DNA of 64,000 nucleotides from Lysobacterales bacterium (GTDB taxonomy: Bacteria; Pseudomonadota; Gammaproteobacteria; Xanthomonadales; Ahniellaceae), in NCBI GenBank assembly GCA_016703225.1, contig JADJCM010000001.1:1-64000 (forward strand), written 5' to 3'. Both the position numbers and the translations under genes were made by a program. A model generated the notes under the pieces. The model ran no database searches and had not been told where the DNA came from. It was given only the letters and a program-made list of their open reading frames with translations. Positions within the stretch are counted from its first letter, which is position 1, and each line of letters opens with the position of its first letter. Below are positions 1 to 7,465 of this stretch, one piece after another.

Positions 1-177
1 CAACTTCCCTACAACCTGACCCCAGGTGCCAGCGCCTTCCTGACCGTATTCGACACCCCGCCGAGCGACAGCGTGCGCAGCGCCACCTGGACCGTCACCA
101 CCACCTACGGCGCAACGCCGGCGCGGTCCGACCAGTACGAGATCACCCGATTCCTGTTCGCGGATGGGTTTGAGTAG
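1..177 (+). CDS. 3' end of a secreted protein with LFADGFE tail (partial)
   Basis: The window opens inside a reading frame that stays open from base 1 to a TAG at 175-177. The 58 visible residues are Thr/Ser-rich (…TWTVTTTYGATPARSDQYEI…), like the end of an extracellular beta-sandwich or repeat domain, and finish in FLFADGFE. That tail recurs on at least eleven other genes in this window and is the basis for calling this a secreted protein. The N-terminus lies outside the window, so the catalytic or binding function is unknown. Confidence 0.7.
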   Translation, partial: QLPYNLTPGASAFLTVFDTPPSDSVRSATWTVTTTYGATPARSDQYEITRFLFADGFE

Positions 178-227
178 CCGATCGATGGCGAAAAAGGCCG
201 AGGCGTTCGGCAGGTCGACTCTCCGTC

Positions 228-1493
228 TCACTGGATCGGCGCTTCGAAGAAAAAGCACTCGGGCAAGAACGCCGGCGCGACAAGGGCGGCGTCGGTGGCG
301 GACACGCCGCAATGAGCGAACACGTCGCGCCATCGCGCCACTTCCTTTGCGACGTGATTGTAGATGTCGCGGGCAGCATCAGCGGATAGTCCGAAGCGAG
401 CGGCTTGGGAGAGCAGGTTGTAGCAACTGGCAGTGCGTCCGTAGTCACCCACGATGAGCGCGAGATCGCGCCGTTCGAGACTGACGACCGGCGCCGGCAC
501 CAGATCGTACGCCGGCGAGAGGCGCCATCCTTTGGGCTTGCGAAGCAAGGCGTGATTGCGCGGGTGATCATCGTTGTTGGTCACTGCCGCGTTGAACACC
601 ATGCGTCGGAAGACCTCAGCGCAGTCGACATCGGGCTTGTCGGACCAGCGTCGCAGTTCATCGGCAAGGAGCGGGTAGGACCACTTCCCGCGATCGAGGT
701 GAGTGTCGCCGCACTGGAGGACGGTCAATCCGCTGACCATGCCGTAGCGAAGGTAGCCGGCTGCCGTGAATTCGCGATCGAAGCGCGCGAGCATCAGGAT
801 ATCGATCGAACCCGAGGACTGCAGGCGAGACGCGGTGACCGTAATGCCGCAGCGGCGGGCAAGTTCCAGCGTCGCGAACTCGACGCGCTGGAGATTGAAT
901 CGATCGTCCTTGGATGGAAATTTGCCGAGCCAAAGCTGATCGTTGTACTCGATCGTGGCCTTGGGTCGAGCACCGCCCATGCTCGTACCAGCGTTTACGA
1001 ACTGCTGGATTTGTGGATCGACCACGCCGCCGGCTTCGATCGCTTGCATGGCTGCCAGCAAGGCGGGCATCTGCTGTGTCCGGTTGTAGTGCCGGCTCGG
1101 CGCGGGCGGCTCTGGCTTCAAGCCGAACGTCAGATGTCCGGCGCCGTCCTGCGGCCCGCTGAGCAGATAGTCGATCTCATGAAGGTCATCTGGGCCGCGC
1201 TCCAGTGTGTGCTCAATGACGCGACGACCCCACGCGTCAGGCCCGGCATCGCGCACCGCACCAGGCACCCCCTTGAGCTGGGTGAACGCGTAGCTCGTTT
1301 TGCCCAAAGGCAAGGCGAAAGGATCGAGCGCGATCGAGTCTTGGCGGCCGAGAAAGCGGTCGCCGTAGCGGAAGCGTCCGATGGCCACGCCGTCGGGCAG
1401 GGTCTCGATGGTGAGCTTCGCAGCTGGCACCGTTTCAAGCGTGCCGGGCAACTGCACGTAGATGAAGCACGAGCGCTCAGAAGTCATAGTCAT
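228..1493 (-). CDS. hipA: HipA-type serine/threonine kinase toxin
   Basis: The protein is about 421 residues, the normal HipA length. The N-terminal subdomain (about residues 1-105) includes the FRYGDRFL and SYAFTQLKGVPGAVRDAGPD region typical of the HipA N1 fold. The C-terminal kinase half has the catalytic-loop pattern NNDDHPRNHALL and the metal-binding SPAYDLVP segment. Known HipA proteins phosphorylate a tRNA synthetase (GltX in E. coli) and cause persistence; the target here is not visible. The start (ATG at 1493, or 1487) overlaps the 3' end of hipB, so the pair is translationally coupled, antitoxin first. No frameshift or missing motif is seen, so the toxin looks intact. Confidence 0.9.
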   Translation of the reverse strand: MTMTSERSCFIYVQLPGTLETVPAAKLTIETLPDGVAIGRFRYGDRFLGRQDSIALDPFALPLGKTSYAFTQLKGVPGAVRDAGPDAWGRRVIEHTLERGPDDLHEIDYLLSGPQDGAGHLTFGLKPEPPAPSRHYNRTQQMPALLAAMQAIEAGGVVDPQIQQFVNAGTSMGGARPKATIEYNDQLWLGKFPSKDDRFNLQRVEFATLELARRCGITVTASRLQSSGSIDILMLARFDREFTAAGYLRYGMVSGLTVLQCGDTHLDRGKWSYPLLADELRRWSDKPDVDCAEVFRRMVFNAAVTNNDDHPRNHALLRKPKGWRLSPAYDLVPAPVVSLERRDLALIVGDYGRTASCYNLLSQAARFGLSADAARDIYNHVAKEVARWRDVFAHCGVSATDAALVAPAFLPECFFFEAPIQ

Positions 1494-1809
1494 CAGCTGC
1501 CGCGGTGGTACGGCCGACGCGACGCGGTCGGCGCGATGCCTCAAGCGACTTGCCATGCAAATCGGCATCGGGATCGACAACGCCATCCAGGGTCTTGTCG
1601 AGACCGAGTGCCCAGATGACTGAAAGGCACACGCCGATCGACGTGCCGGGCGTGCCATTTTCCAGAGCGGACAGCGTGTTTCTGTTGATGCCGGCCTTCA
1701 AGGCCAAGTCTGCGGACGACCAGCCGCGGCGGATTCGCGCAACGCGAATGCGGTCGCCCAACTGGGCAATACGGGCCACGACTTGGGGCGGATAGGGAAA
1801 TTTGCTCAT
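1477..1809 (-). CDS. hipB: HipB-like antitoxin, XRE-family HTH
   Basis: A 110-residue protein with one XRE/Cro helix-turn-helix (about residues 14-70; core VARIRRGWSSADLALKAGINRNTLSALENG). It then has a polar tail ending DDYDF; in HipB proteins a flexible C-terminal tail of this kind engages HipA. It lies directly upstream of, and overlaps, hipA on the same strand, which is the canonical antitoxin-toxin order. As an autorepressor it should bind the palindrome just upstream of its start (1835-1850). Confidence 0.88.
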   Translation of the reverse strand: MSKFPYPPQVVARIAQLGDRIRVARIRRGWSSADLALKAGINRNTLSALENGTPGTSIGVCLSVIWALGLDKTLDGVVDPDADLHGKSLEASRRPRRVGRTTAAADDYDF

Positions 1810-1834
1810 TATGGCCAGCTTAGTTCGCTTTTAT

Positions 1835-1850
1835 GCCTACTATAGCAGGC
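1835..1850. promoter_or_regulatory. Near-palindromic operator/-10 region for hipBA
   Basis: GCCTACTATAGCAGGC is a 16-base inverted repeat with 7 of 8 paired positions, 26 bases upstream of the hipB start. Read on the minus strand its centre contains TATAGT, a good -10 hexamer. The operator would therefore overlie the promoter, as expected for HipB autorepression. No strong -35 box is visible. The assignment is by position and symmetry only. Confidence 0.55.
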
Positions 1851-1883
1851 GATTGATCGCATTGAGGCACTCAGCCTCTTCCA

Positions 1884-2490
1884 ATGACACATGAGCCTGA
1901 GCGGTTCTGGCCGGGGTCATCCTTGGATGCGATCGACTGGCCATCGGCATGGTCGCCCGTGAGCAGGCGACCGCGACCGTCGTGCGGGTTTCAACCTGGC
2001 CACTCAGGTTCAGCGTCAGTGGCGCCAAGCACGGTGCGACGCATCCTCATCAAGCGTCGCGCCGACGTGCTCGCGCTGCGCCGCGATATCCGCAATCGCG
2101 TGCCGCGATCGGTACCGAAGAACTGCACCTGGGGCCTCGACCTGACCACCGTGACCGACATGACGAAGCGCCAACGCCTCGTGCTCGGCATCGTTGATCA
2201 CGGCACGCGCATGCATCGCCCTTCGCGAACTCACTGACCGACGCTCGCTGACGATCCTGCGCGAAATCATCGCCGCTATTCGCCAGTTCGGTTTCCCGAA
2301 ACAGATTCGCGTCGACAACGATCCGAGCTTGAAGTCGCGCGTCATGCGCAGCGCGTTGCGCGTGCTCAGTGTGAAACTTCAGGTCGTCGACATCGCCTGT
2401 CCGTGGCAAAACGGACGCGTTGAGCGCTTCTTCGGCGCGTTCAAGGCGGCGATGGCGCGCATCATCGTCAATAACGCGAGTAGCCCACCG
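1884..2490 (+). pseudogene. Integrase-core (DDE/rve) transposase remnant
   Basis: Two frames must be joined to read a transposase. The first holds an HTH-like stretch (APSTVRRILIKRRADVLALRRDIRNRVP) and the first catalytic Asp region (WGLDLTTVTDMTKRQRLVLGI). After a one-base frameshift near 2207-2215 it continues ACIALRELTDRRSLTIL…FPKQIRVDND and the glutamate motif PWQNGRVERFFGAFK. After about 2490 the similarity to the expected C-terminus (WYNxVRPH…) is lost. The element is therefore frameshifted and truncated. No terminal inverted repeats were identified and the IS family is uncertain. Confidence 0.7.
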
Positions 2491-2757
2491 AGCACGACGA
2501 CCATCCAGAAACTCGCCGCGGCCAGCGACCGTGCCAAGCCCGCACGCCTCGAATACGTCTTTCGCGCGCGCAAGAACGAGCAAAGCCAGCTTTGCGGGCT
2601 GGCTTCGTCGAATTTCTTCGCGCTGGCGCTCGATCTTCGGCTCATCGGCGGCGGATCAGGTCAGAAAATTGCTCGCTTCGGGCAGTGGAGGCGGCTTGAA
2701 ACACTTGGCATAGGGCAGTGACTTTCCCGGCAAGTTACCCCACAGTTACCCCGAGCC

Positions 2758-2802
2758 AAAAAAGACAAGGGCCTGCGCACCGTGAAGCACGCAAGCCCTT
2801 GT
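2758..2802 (-). terminator. Intrinsic terminator downstream of tRNA-Thr
   Basis: A 13-base stem (2765-2777 with 2790-2802, one wobble position) surrounds a 12-base loop. On the minus strand it is followed by a run of T (the A-run at 2758-2763). It lies seven bases beyond the tRNA CCA end and should stop tRNA transcription. Confidence 0.75.
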
Positions 2803-2808
2803 TTTCAT

Positions 2809-2884
2809 TGGTGCCGGAGATAGGATTCGAACCTACGACCTACGCATTACGAATGCGCCGCTCTACCAACTGAGCTACACCGGC
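2809..2884 (-). tRNA. tRNA-Thr (anticodon CGT)
   Basis: Read on the minus strand this 76-base segment folds as a complete cloverleaf. The acceptor stem GCCGGTG pairs with the 3' strand, the D-arm is GCTCAGTTGGTAGAGC, the anticodon loop is ATTCGTAAT with anticodon CGT, the T-arm is GTTCGAATC, and CCA is encoded. It decodes ACG. The flanking accessory material (hipBA, two transposase relics) is typical of DNA next to a tRNA gene, but no duplicated tRNA 3' end (att site) was seen. Confidence 0.95.
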
Positions 2885-3011
2885 GGGAGTCCCTGTCGAA
2901 CCCGGCAATCGCGATCGATCTGCCGCGCCCAGGCTCGAAGGGGGGCGCATTCTAGGGGCTGGCACCGCGCGGGCGCAACCGCGGCTACAGGCCGGGTTGG
3001 GGGTTAGTGAT

Positions 3012-4337
3012 CTGTCCGGTTCTGCGCACGCAATCGTCCGGTTGTCATCGGCCCTGAAGGGGCGCGAGATGAGACGACTGGAGGTGCTACAGGAGGTTCG
3101 GAAGATGAGGTTTGAAGAGGCTTACGAGGGGATGGCAGGCGGGTCGGCTGACGCAGTCGGATGCGGCCCGGATTCTCGGCATGTGCGATCGCAGTTTCCG
3201 GCGGTATTTGCCGCGATACGAAGCGGAAGGGCTGGACGGGCTGATGGATCGACGGCTGGCAGGTCCAACCGGCTGGCGCCGGTGGACGAAGTGATCGCGT
3301 TGACGGAGTTGTATGCCCGGCAACACAGCGGCTGGAACGTGAAGCATTTCCATAGCTGGTGCCAGCGCCGGGCGGCGCGCGCAGTTACACCTGGGTCAAG
3401 CTGCGGCTACAGGGCGCGAAGCTGGTCGCGAAGGCGGCGAAGCGCGGCGTGCATCGCAAGCGACGGGAGCGTTCGGCGCTACCGGGGATGATGATCCATC
3501 AGGACGGCAGCACGCATGAATGGTGTGTTGGTCGAAAATGGGACTTGATCGCGACCATGGACGATGCCACCAACACGCACTATTCGATGTTCTTCGTCGA
3601 CGAGGAAGGCACATTGAGCAGCCTGCAAGGGGTGCGCGACGATCCTGGCCCAGGGGCTGTTCAGTTCGTTCTACAGCGATCGCGGCAGCCACTATTGGTA
3701 TACGCCGCAGACCGGCGGGAAAGTCGATAAGGCCCGTCCCACCCAGTTCGGTCGGGCCCCTGAAACAGCTGGGCATCGAGATGATCGCAGCCTACTCACC
3801 CGAGGCCCGCGGCCGTTCCGAGCGCGCTTTCGGAACGCATCAAGGGCGCCTTCCGAACGAACTTGCCCTGGCGGGGATCACCGACATGACCGCAGCCAAT
3901 CGCTATCTGCGCGACGTCTACATGCCGGCCTTCAATGTCGAATCTGCCCAGCCCGCGATGGCCGAGGGCTCGGCATTTGTGCCGTGGATCGGCACCAATC
4001 TCGACGACATTCTGTGCGAACAGCACGAGCGCATCGTCGGCGCTGACAACTGCGTCCAGTTCGAGGGGCGGAGTTTGCAGATCCCACAGGACAGGAACCG
4101 CTGCCACTACGTCCGCGCGCGAGTCAGCGTACACCGCCACGCGAATGGCCAGCTCGCCTTGTTCCACGGCCCGCGTCGCCTCGCCACCTACAACGCCGAC
4201 GGCCAGCCAGCCGAACAGATCGAAGTGGCAGCGTGATTCGCGCGCTGCGCGCGGAAACCGGCTACGGGCTACGCCCTCCGCCGATTCCCGCGCGCAGGCA
4301 AAAAAGCGGACAATTCATGTGCTACGGAACCGGACAA
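3012..4337 (+). mobile_element. Decayed ISNCY-like insertion element
   Basis: The left end (from 3012) and the inverted right end (4307-4337) share TGTCCGGTTC followed by interrupted matches (…GCAC…AAT.GTCCG), giving imperfect terminal inverted repeats about 30 bases long. Between them lies one transposase gene broken by several frameshifts. No clear target-site duplication adjoins the ends. A 16-base sequence occurs just outside both ends (2979-2994 and 4356-4371), in the same orientation, but it looks like a dispersed genomic repeat. Confidence 0.72.
3069..4236 (+). pseudogene. ISNCY-family transposase, multiply frameshifted
   Basis: Pieces in all three frames assemble into one transposase. 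They run MRRLEVLQEVRKMRFEEAYE, the HTH segment WQAGRLTQSDAARILGMCDR, then EVIALTELYARQHSGWNVKH, and the catalytic region MMIHQDGSTHEW…KWDLIATMDDATN. After these come YSDRGSHYWYTPQTGGKVDK, YSPEARGRSERAFGTHQGRLPNE and the C-terminal FEGRSLQIPQDRNRCHY region. At least four or five indels are needed, at about 3130, 3290, 3360, 3650 and 3740. The ISNCY assignment rests on recalled family motifs. The gene cannot make an active protein. Confidence 0.8.
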
Positions 4338-4355
4338 GTCTAAAAACCCGCGACA

Positions 4356-4411
4356 CCGCGGCTACAGGCCGCGGGCCATCCCGTTCGGCGGCGCAGGAGC
4401 TCCGCTCCTGC
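4356..4411. repeat. Dispersed palindromic (REP-like) sequences
   Basis: CCGCGGCTACAGGCCG at 4356-4371 is an exact copy of 2979-2994 on the other side of the ISNCY element. It is followed by a short hairpin, GCAGGAG / CTCCTGC (4393-4399 with 4405-4411). Short G+C-rich palindromes of this style are common intergenic repeats in Lysobacterales. They occupy the gap between the IS relic and the M23 peptidase gene; no gene is seen in that gap. Confidence 0.5.
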
Positions 4412-4494
4412 AGCTGCTGGGCTCGCGTGGCGAGAACGAACCGCTTCCCGGCACGAGTCCTGCGAGTTGAACCGCATCCGCGGGGGGAGCGAAC

Positions 4495-6003
4495 ATGACG
4501 GCGAGCGTGGCGATGGAGGCGAAGTGCGCGAAGCCGCGACCAGGCAACGCAGCCGCGGAGCGGACACGATTTTGGAGTGCTTGCCTCGCAGTTGCCTTGC
4601 TGGCCAGCGTGACCCTGGCCAATCCAGCCGACGACCGCACTCCGACCGACCGCTTGTCCCCCGCTGCCGAGCAGGCCATGTGGCAGGAGATCCAGGGCAA
4701 CCTCGCAGTGCTCAGGCAGCAGTCGTTGCTGCCGATGCCCACGAGCCCGACTGCGGTCGGCTACCAGTTTCCACTGCGGCTGGCACCCGGGCTCCCCGAC
4801 TTCGCCGGCCATCGCGTATCCGCGTTTGCCGACCACAATCCGACGGCCGGCGCGGTGCTCGACTACAACGGCGGCTCGCGCACCTACGACGGCCATCGCG
4901 GCACCGACCTGGCGCTCACGCCGTTCAACTGGAACAAGGTGGACGCGGGCGACATGCAAGCGGTCGCGGCTGCGGCCGGCACCATTGCCGGCAAGTCGAA
5001 CGTCGATGCCACCGACCACAATCCCTGCGACGGCGGCAGCAATGCCGATCCGTGGAACTACGTCACCGTGATCCATGCCGATGGCACCATGACCATCTAC
5101 GGACACCTGCGCTACAACTCGCTCACCGGCAAGAGCATCGGCCAGACCGTGGCGCAGGGCGAATACCTCGGAACCGCCGCGAGTTCGGGCAACTCGAGCG
5201 GCCCGCATCTTCATTTCGAGGTGCGGTTCGGTTCCTACTCGAGCGCAGAGTGGACCGATCCCTACGCCGGCCCGAACAGCCAGCCGCAGTCGTTGTGGCT
5301 CAGCCAGCGTCCCTATCTCGACTCGGCGATCAATCGCCTGAGCACACATTCGAGTCCGCCGAGCACCGCAAACGCCTGCGCGCAGACGATCACCCATCTG
5401 CAAGACAGCTTCAGCACGCCGCAGAACCTCTACTTCTACGCATTCTTCCGCGACTACCAGGGCGCAGTGCCCGCGCAACTCGCCATCTATCGACCAGACG
5501 GCAGCGTCTTCCAATCGTGGCAGTACACCACGGCCACCGCCTTCGCCTCGTCCTGGACCGGCTCCTGGCTGTACAACTTCCCGGCCGGATCGGCGCCCGG
5601 CACCTGGCGCTTCGAGGCGATCTACAACGGCGCCAGCCACAACACCTACTTCAACGTCGATGCCCCGACTGCGATCGCGGTCTCCAGCCCGAACGGCGGC
5701 GAACTCTGGGATCGCGCGCTACCGCATGCGATCAACTGGACCGACAACCTCGGCGGCGAAGTGAACATCGATCTCGATCGCAACGATGTCGCGATCGCGC
5801 GACTGGCCAGCAACGCGCCGAGCAGTGGTGCGTTCTTGTGGACGCCGGACCCAGCAATCACGCTCGGCCCCGGCTATCGCGTGCGCGTCACGAGCGTCAC
5901 CGCACCGGGCCTCGCCGACTCCAGCGACGCGAGCTTCACGCTGAGCAACGACCAATACCTTTTCGCCGACAGCTTCGAGGCACCACCGCTCACTCCACCA
6001 TGA
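4495..6003 (+). CDS. Secreted M23 metallopeptidase with LFADSFE tail
   Basis: A 502-residue exported protein. A signal segment (about residues 25-42, ACLAVALLASVTLA) is followed by an LytM/M23 peptidase domain. HRGTD carries the HxxxD zinc ligands and GPHLHFEV the HxH pair, with the IYGHLRY strand between them. M23 enzymes cleave peptidoglycan cross-bridges or Gly-rich peptides in the envelope. Residues about 400-480 (SSPNGGELWDRALPHAINWT…) resemble the Kre9/KNH beta-sandwich found at the end of many secreted bacterial proteins. The protein closes with LFADSFEAPPLTPP, a variant of the DGFE tail with a short extension. Its last 14 bases overlap convergently with ispH. Confidence 0.88.
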   Translation: MTASVAMEAKCAKPRPGNAAAERTRFWSACLAVALLASVTLANPADDRTPTDRLSPAAEQAMWQEIQGNLAVLRQQSLLPMPTSPTAVGYQFPLRLAPGLPDFAGHRVSAFADHNPTAGAVLDYNGGSRTYDGHRGTDLALTPFNWNKVDAGDMQAVAAAAGTIAGKSNVDATDHNPCDGGSNADPWNYVTVIHADGTMTIYGHLRYNSLTGKSIGQTVAQGEYLGTAASSGNSSGPHLHFEVRFGSYSSAEWTDPYAGPNSQPQSLWLSQRPYLDSAINRLSTHSSPPSTANACAQTITHLQDSFSTPQNLYFYAFFRDYQGAVPAQLAIYRPDGSVFQSWQYTTATAFASSWTGSWLYNFPAGSAPGTWRFEAIYNGASHNTYFNVDAPTAIAVSSPNGGELWDRALPHAINWTDNLGGEVNIDLDRNDVAIARLASNAPSSGAFLWTPDPAITLGPGYRVRVTSVTAPGLADSSDASFTLSNDQYLFADSFEAPPLTPP

Positions 6004-6937
6004 GCAACCGCAGTTCCTTGGGCAGCGCGAAGACCATGTCCTCGGGTTCGCCGTGGAGATCGCGCACTTCGCTGGCACCGGCGCTGCGCAGGTAGTCGAC
6101 CACCGCCTGCACCAGCGATTCCGGTGCCGAGGCGCCGGCGGTGACGCCGACTTGGTGCTTGCCGGCCAGCCACGCCGGACTGATGTCCTGGGCGCCGTCG
6201 ATCAGGTGCGCCTCGACACCGTGCTTTGCGGCGAGTTCCCGCAGGCGGTTCGAGTTCGAGGAATTGGTCGAGCCGACCACGAGCACCAGATCGCACTCGG
6301 CGGCGAGTTGCTTGACCGCATCCTGGCGGTTCTGGGTGGCGTAGCAGATGTCGTCGTGGCGTGGTCCGACGATGTTCGGGAAGCGCGCGCGCAGGGCCGC
6401 GATGATGGCCGTGGTGTCGTCCACCGACAGCGTGGTCTGGGTGACGTAGGCGAGTTCGTGTTCGGTATCGAGATCGAGCCCGGCCACGTCCGCGGTGGTC
6501 TCGACCAGCAGCATGCGGCCACCGGCACTCGCGTCCCATTGCCCGAGCGTACCCTCGACCTCAGGATGACCGGCGTGGCCGATCATCGCGACATTGCGCC
6601 CGGCGCGGGCGTGGCGCGCGACCTCGATATGCACCTTGGTCACCAGCGGGCAGGTCGCGTCGAACACCTTGAGCCCGCGTCCGCGCGCCTCGCTGCGCAC
6701 CTGTTGCGAGACGCCGTGGGCGCTGAAGATCACGGTCGCGCCATCCGGCACCTGCTCCAGCTCCTCGACGAACACGGCGCCGCGCGAGCGCAGGTTGTCA
6801 ACGACGAAGCGGTTGTGCACGACTTCGTGGCGCACGTAGATCGGCGCACCGAAGGCCTCGATCGCGCGCTCGACGATTTCGATGGCACGGTCGACGCCGG
6901 CGCAGAAGCCGCGGGGATTGGCGAGCAACACTTCCAC
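5990..6937 (-). CDS. ispH: 4-hydroxy-3-methylbut-2-enyl diphosphate reductase
   Basis: The last step of the MEP isoprenoid pathway, reducing HMBPP to IPP and DMAPP. The 315-residue protein has the three [4Fe-4S] cysteines at 12 (RGFCAGV), 96 (DATCPLV) and 198 (DDICYATQ). It also has the conserved HEVVHN, GHAGHPEVEG and NSSNSNRL motifs. The start is GTG at 6937, directly abutting the lspA stop codon, so it is coupled to the ileS-lspA operon. Full length, no anomalies. The first MEP enzyme, dxs, is at 34.8 kb. Confidence 0.97.
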   Translation of the reverse strand: MEVLLANPRGFCAGVDRAIEIVERAIEAFGAPIYVRHEVVHNRFVVDNLRSRGAVFVEELEQVPDGATVIFSAHGVSQQVRSEARGRGLKVFDATCPLVTKVHIEVARHARAGRNVAMIGHAGHPEVEGTLGQWDASAGGRMLLVETTADVAGLDLDTEHELAYVTQTTLSVDDTTAIIAALRARFPNIVGPRHDDICYATQNRQDAVKQLAAECDLVLVVGSTNSSNSNRLRELAAKHGVEAHLIDGAQDISPAWLAGKHQVGVTAGASAPESLVQAVVDYLRSAGASEVRDLHGEPEDMVFALPKELRLLMVE

Positions 6938-7465
6938 TCAGGAATCCTTCTTCGCATCGCGCCAGCCGAACAGGATCAACACTGCCGCACCGCAGACGAT
7001 GGCGGAGTCGGCGACGTTGAACGCCGGCCAGTGCCAGTCGCGCCAGTACCAGAGGATGAAATCGACGACGTAGCCAAGCCGCACGCGATCGATGACGTTG
7101 CCGATGGCGCCGCCGATGACCAGCGCGAAGGCGAGCGCACTGAAACGCTCATGCCTGGACAGGCGCGCGAGCGCGATCGCGAAACCGGCAGACACCAGCA
7201 ACGCGAACCCGGACAAGCCCCAGCGCGTCCAGACCTCGCCATCGGCGAACATCGAGAAGGCAACGCCGGTGTTGTGCGCCATGGTCCAGTCGAAGCAGCC
7301 GGCAATCACCGGTTTGCGCTCGCCGTAGCTCAGGTGTTCGACCGCGACCCACTTGGTCAACTGGTCGAGCACGATGATCAGCGCCGACAGCGAGAGCCAG
7401 CGCAACAGGCCGGACAGACCCAAGAGATCGCGGGCCGGAGCCCGCTCCCACTTAGAACCAGTCAC
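6938..7465 (-). CDS. lspA: Lipoprotein signal peptidase (signal peptidase II)
   Basis: An inner-membrane aspartyl protease that removes the signal peptide of diacylated prolipoproteins. The 175-residue protein has four hydrophobic segments and the two catalytic aspartates in GNVIDRVRLG (Asp126) and FNVADSAI (Asp153). The GTG start at 7465 overlaps the ileS stop by 14 bases, and the stop abuts ispH. A local candidate client is the acylase lipoprotein at 37.7-40 kb. Confidence 0.96.
   Translation of the reverse strand: MTGSKWERAPARDLLGLSGLLRWLSLSALIIVLDQLTKWVAVEHLSYGERKPVIAGCFDWTMAHNTGVAFSMFADGEVWTRWGLSGFALLVSAGFAIALARLSRHERFSALAFALVIGGAIGNVIDRVRLGYVVDFILWYWRDWHWPAFNVADSAIVCGAAVLILFGWRDAKKDS

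Noticed and set aside
2809..4371. Integrative element with att sites at tRNA-Thr
   Set aside because: No integrase gene and no duplicated tRNA 3' end were seen; only IS relics and hipBA.
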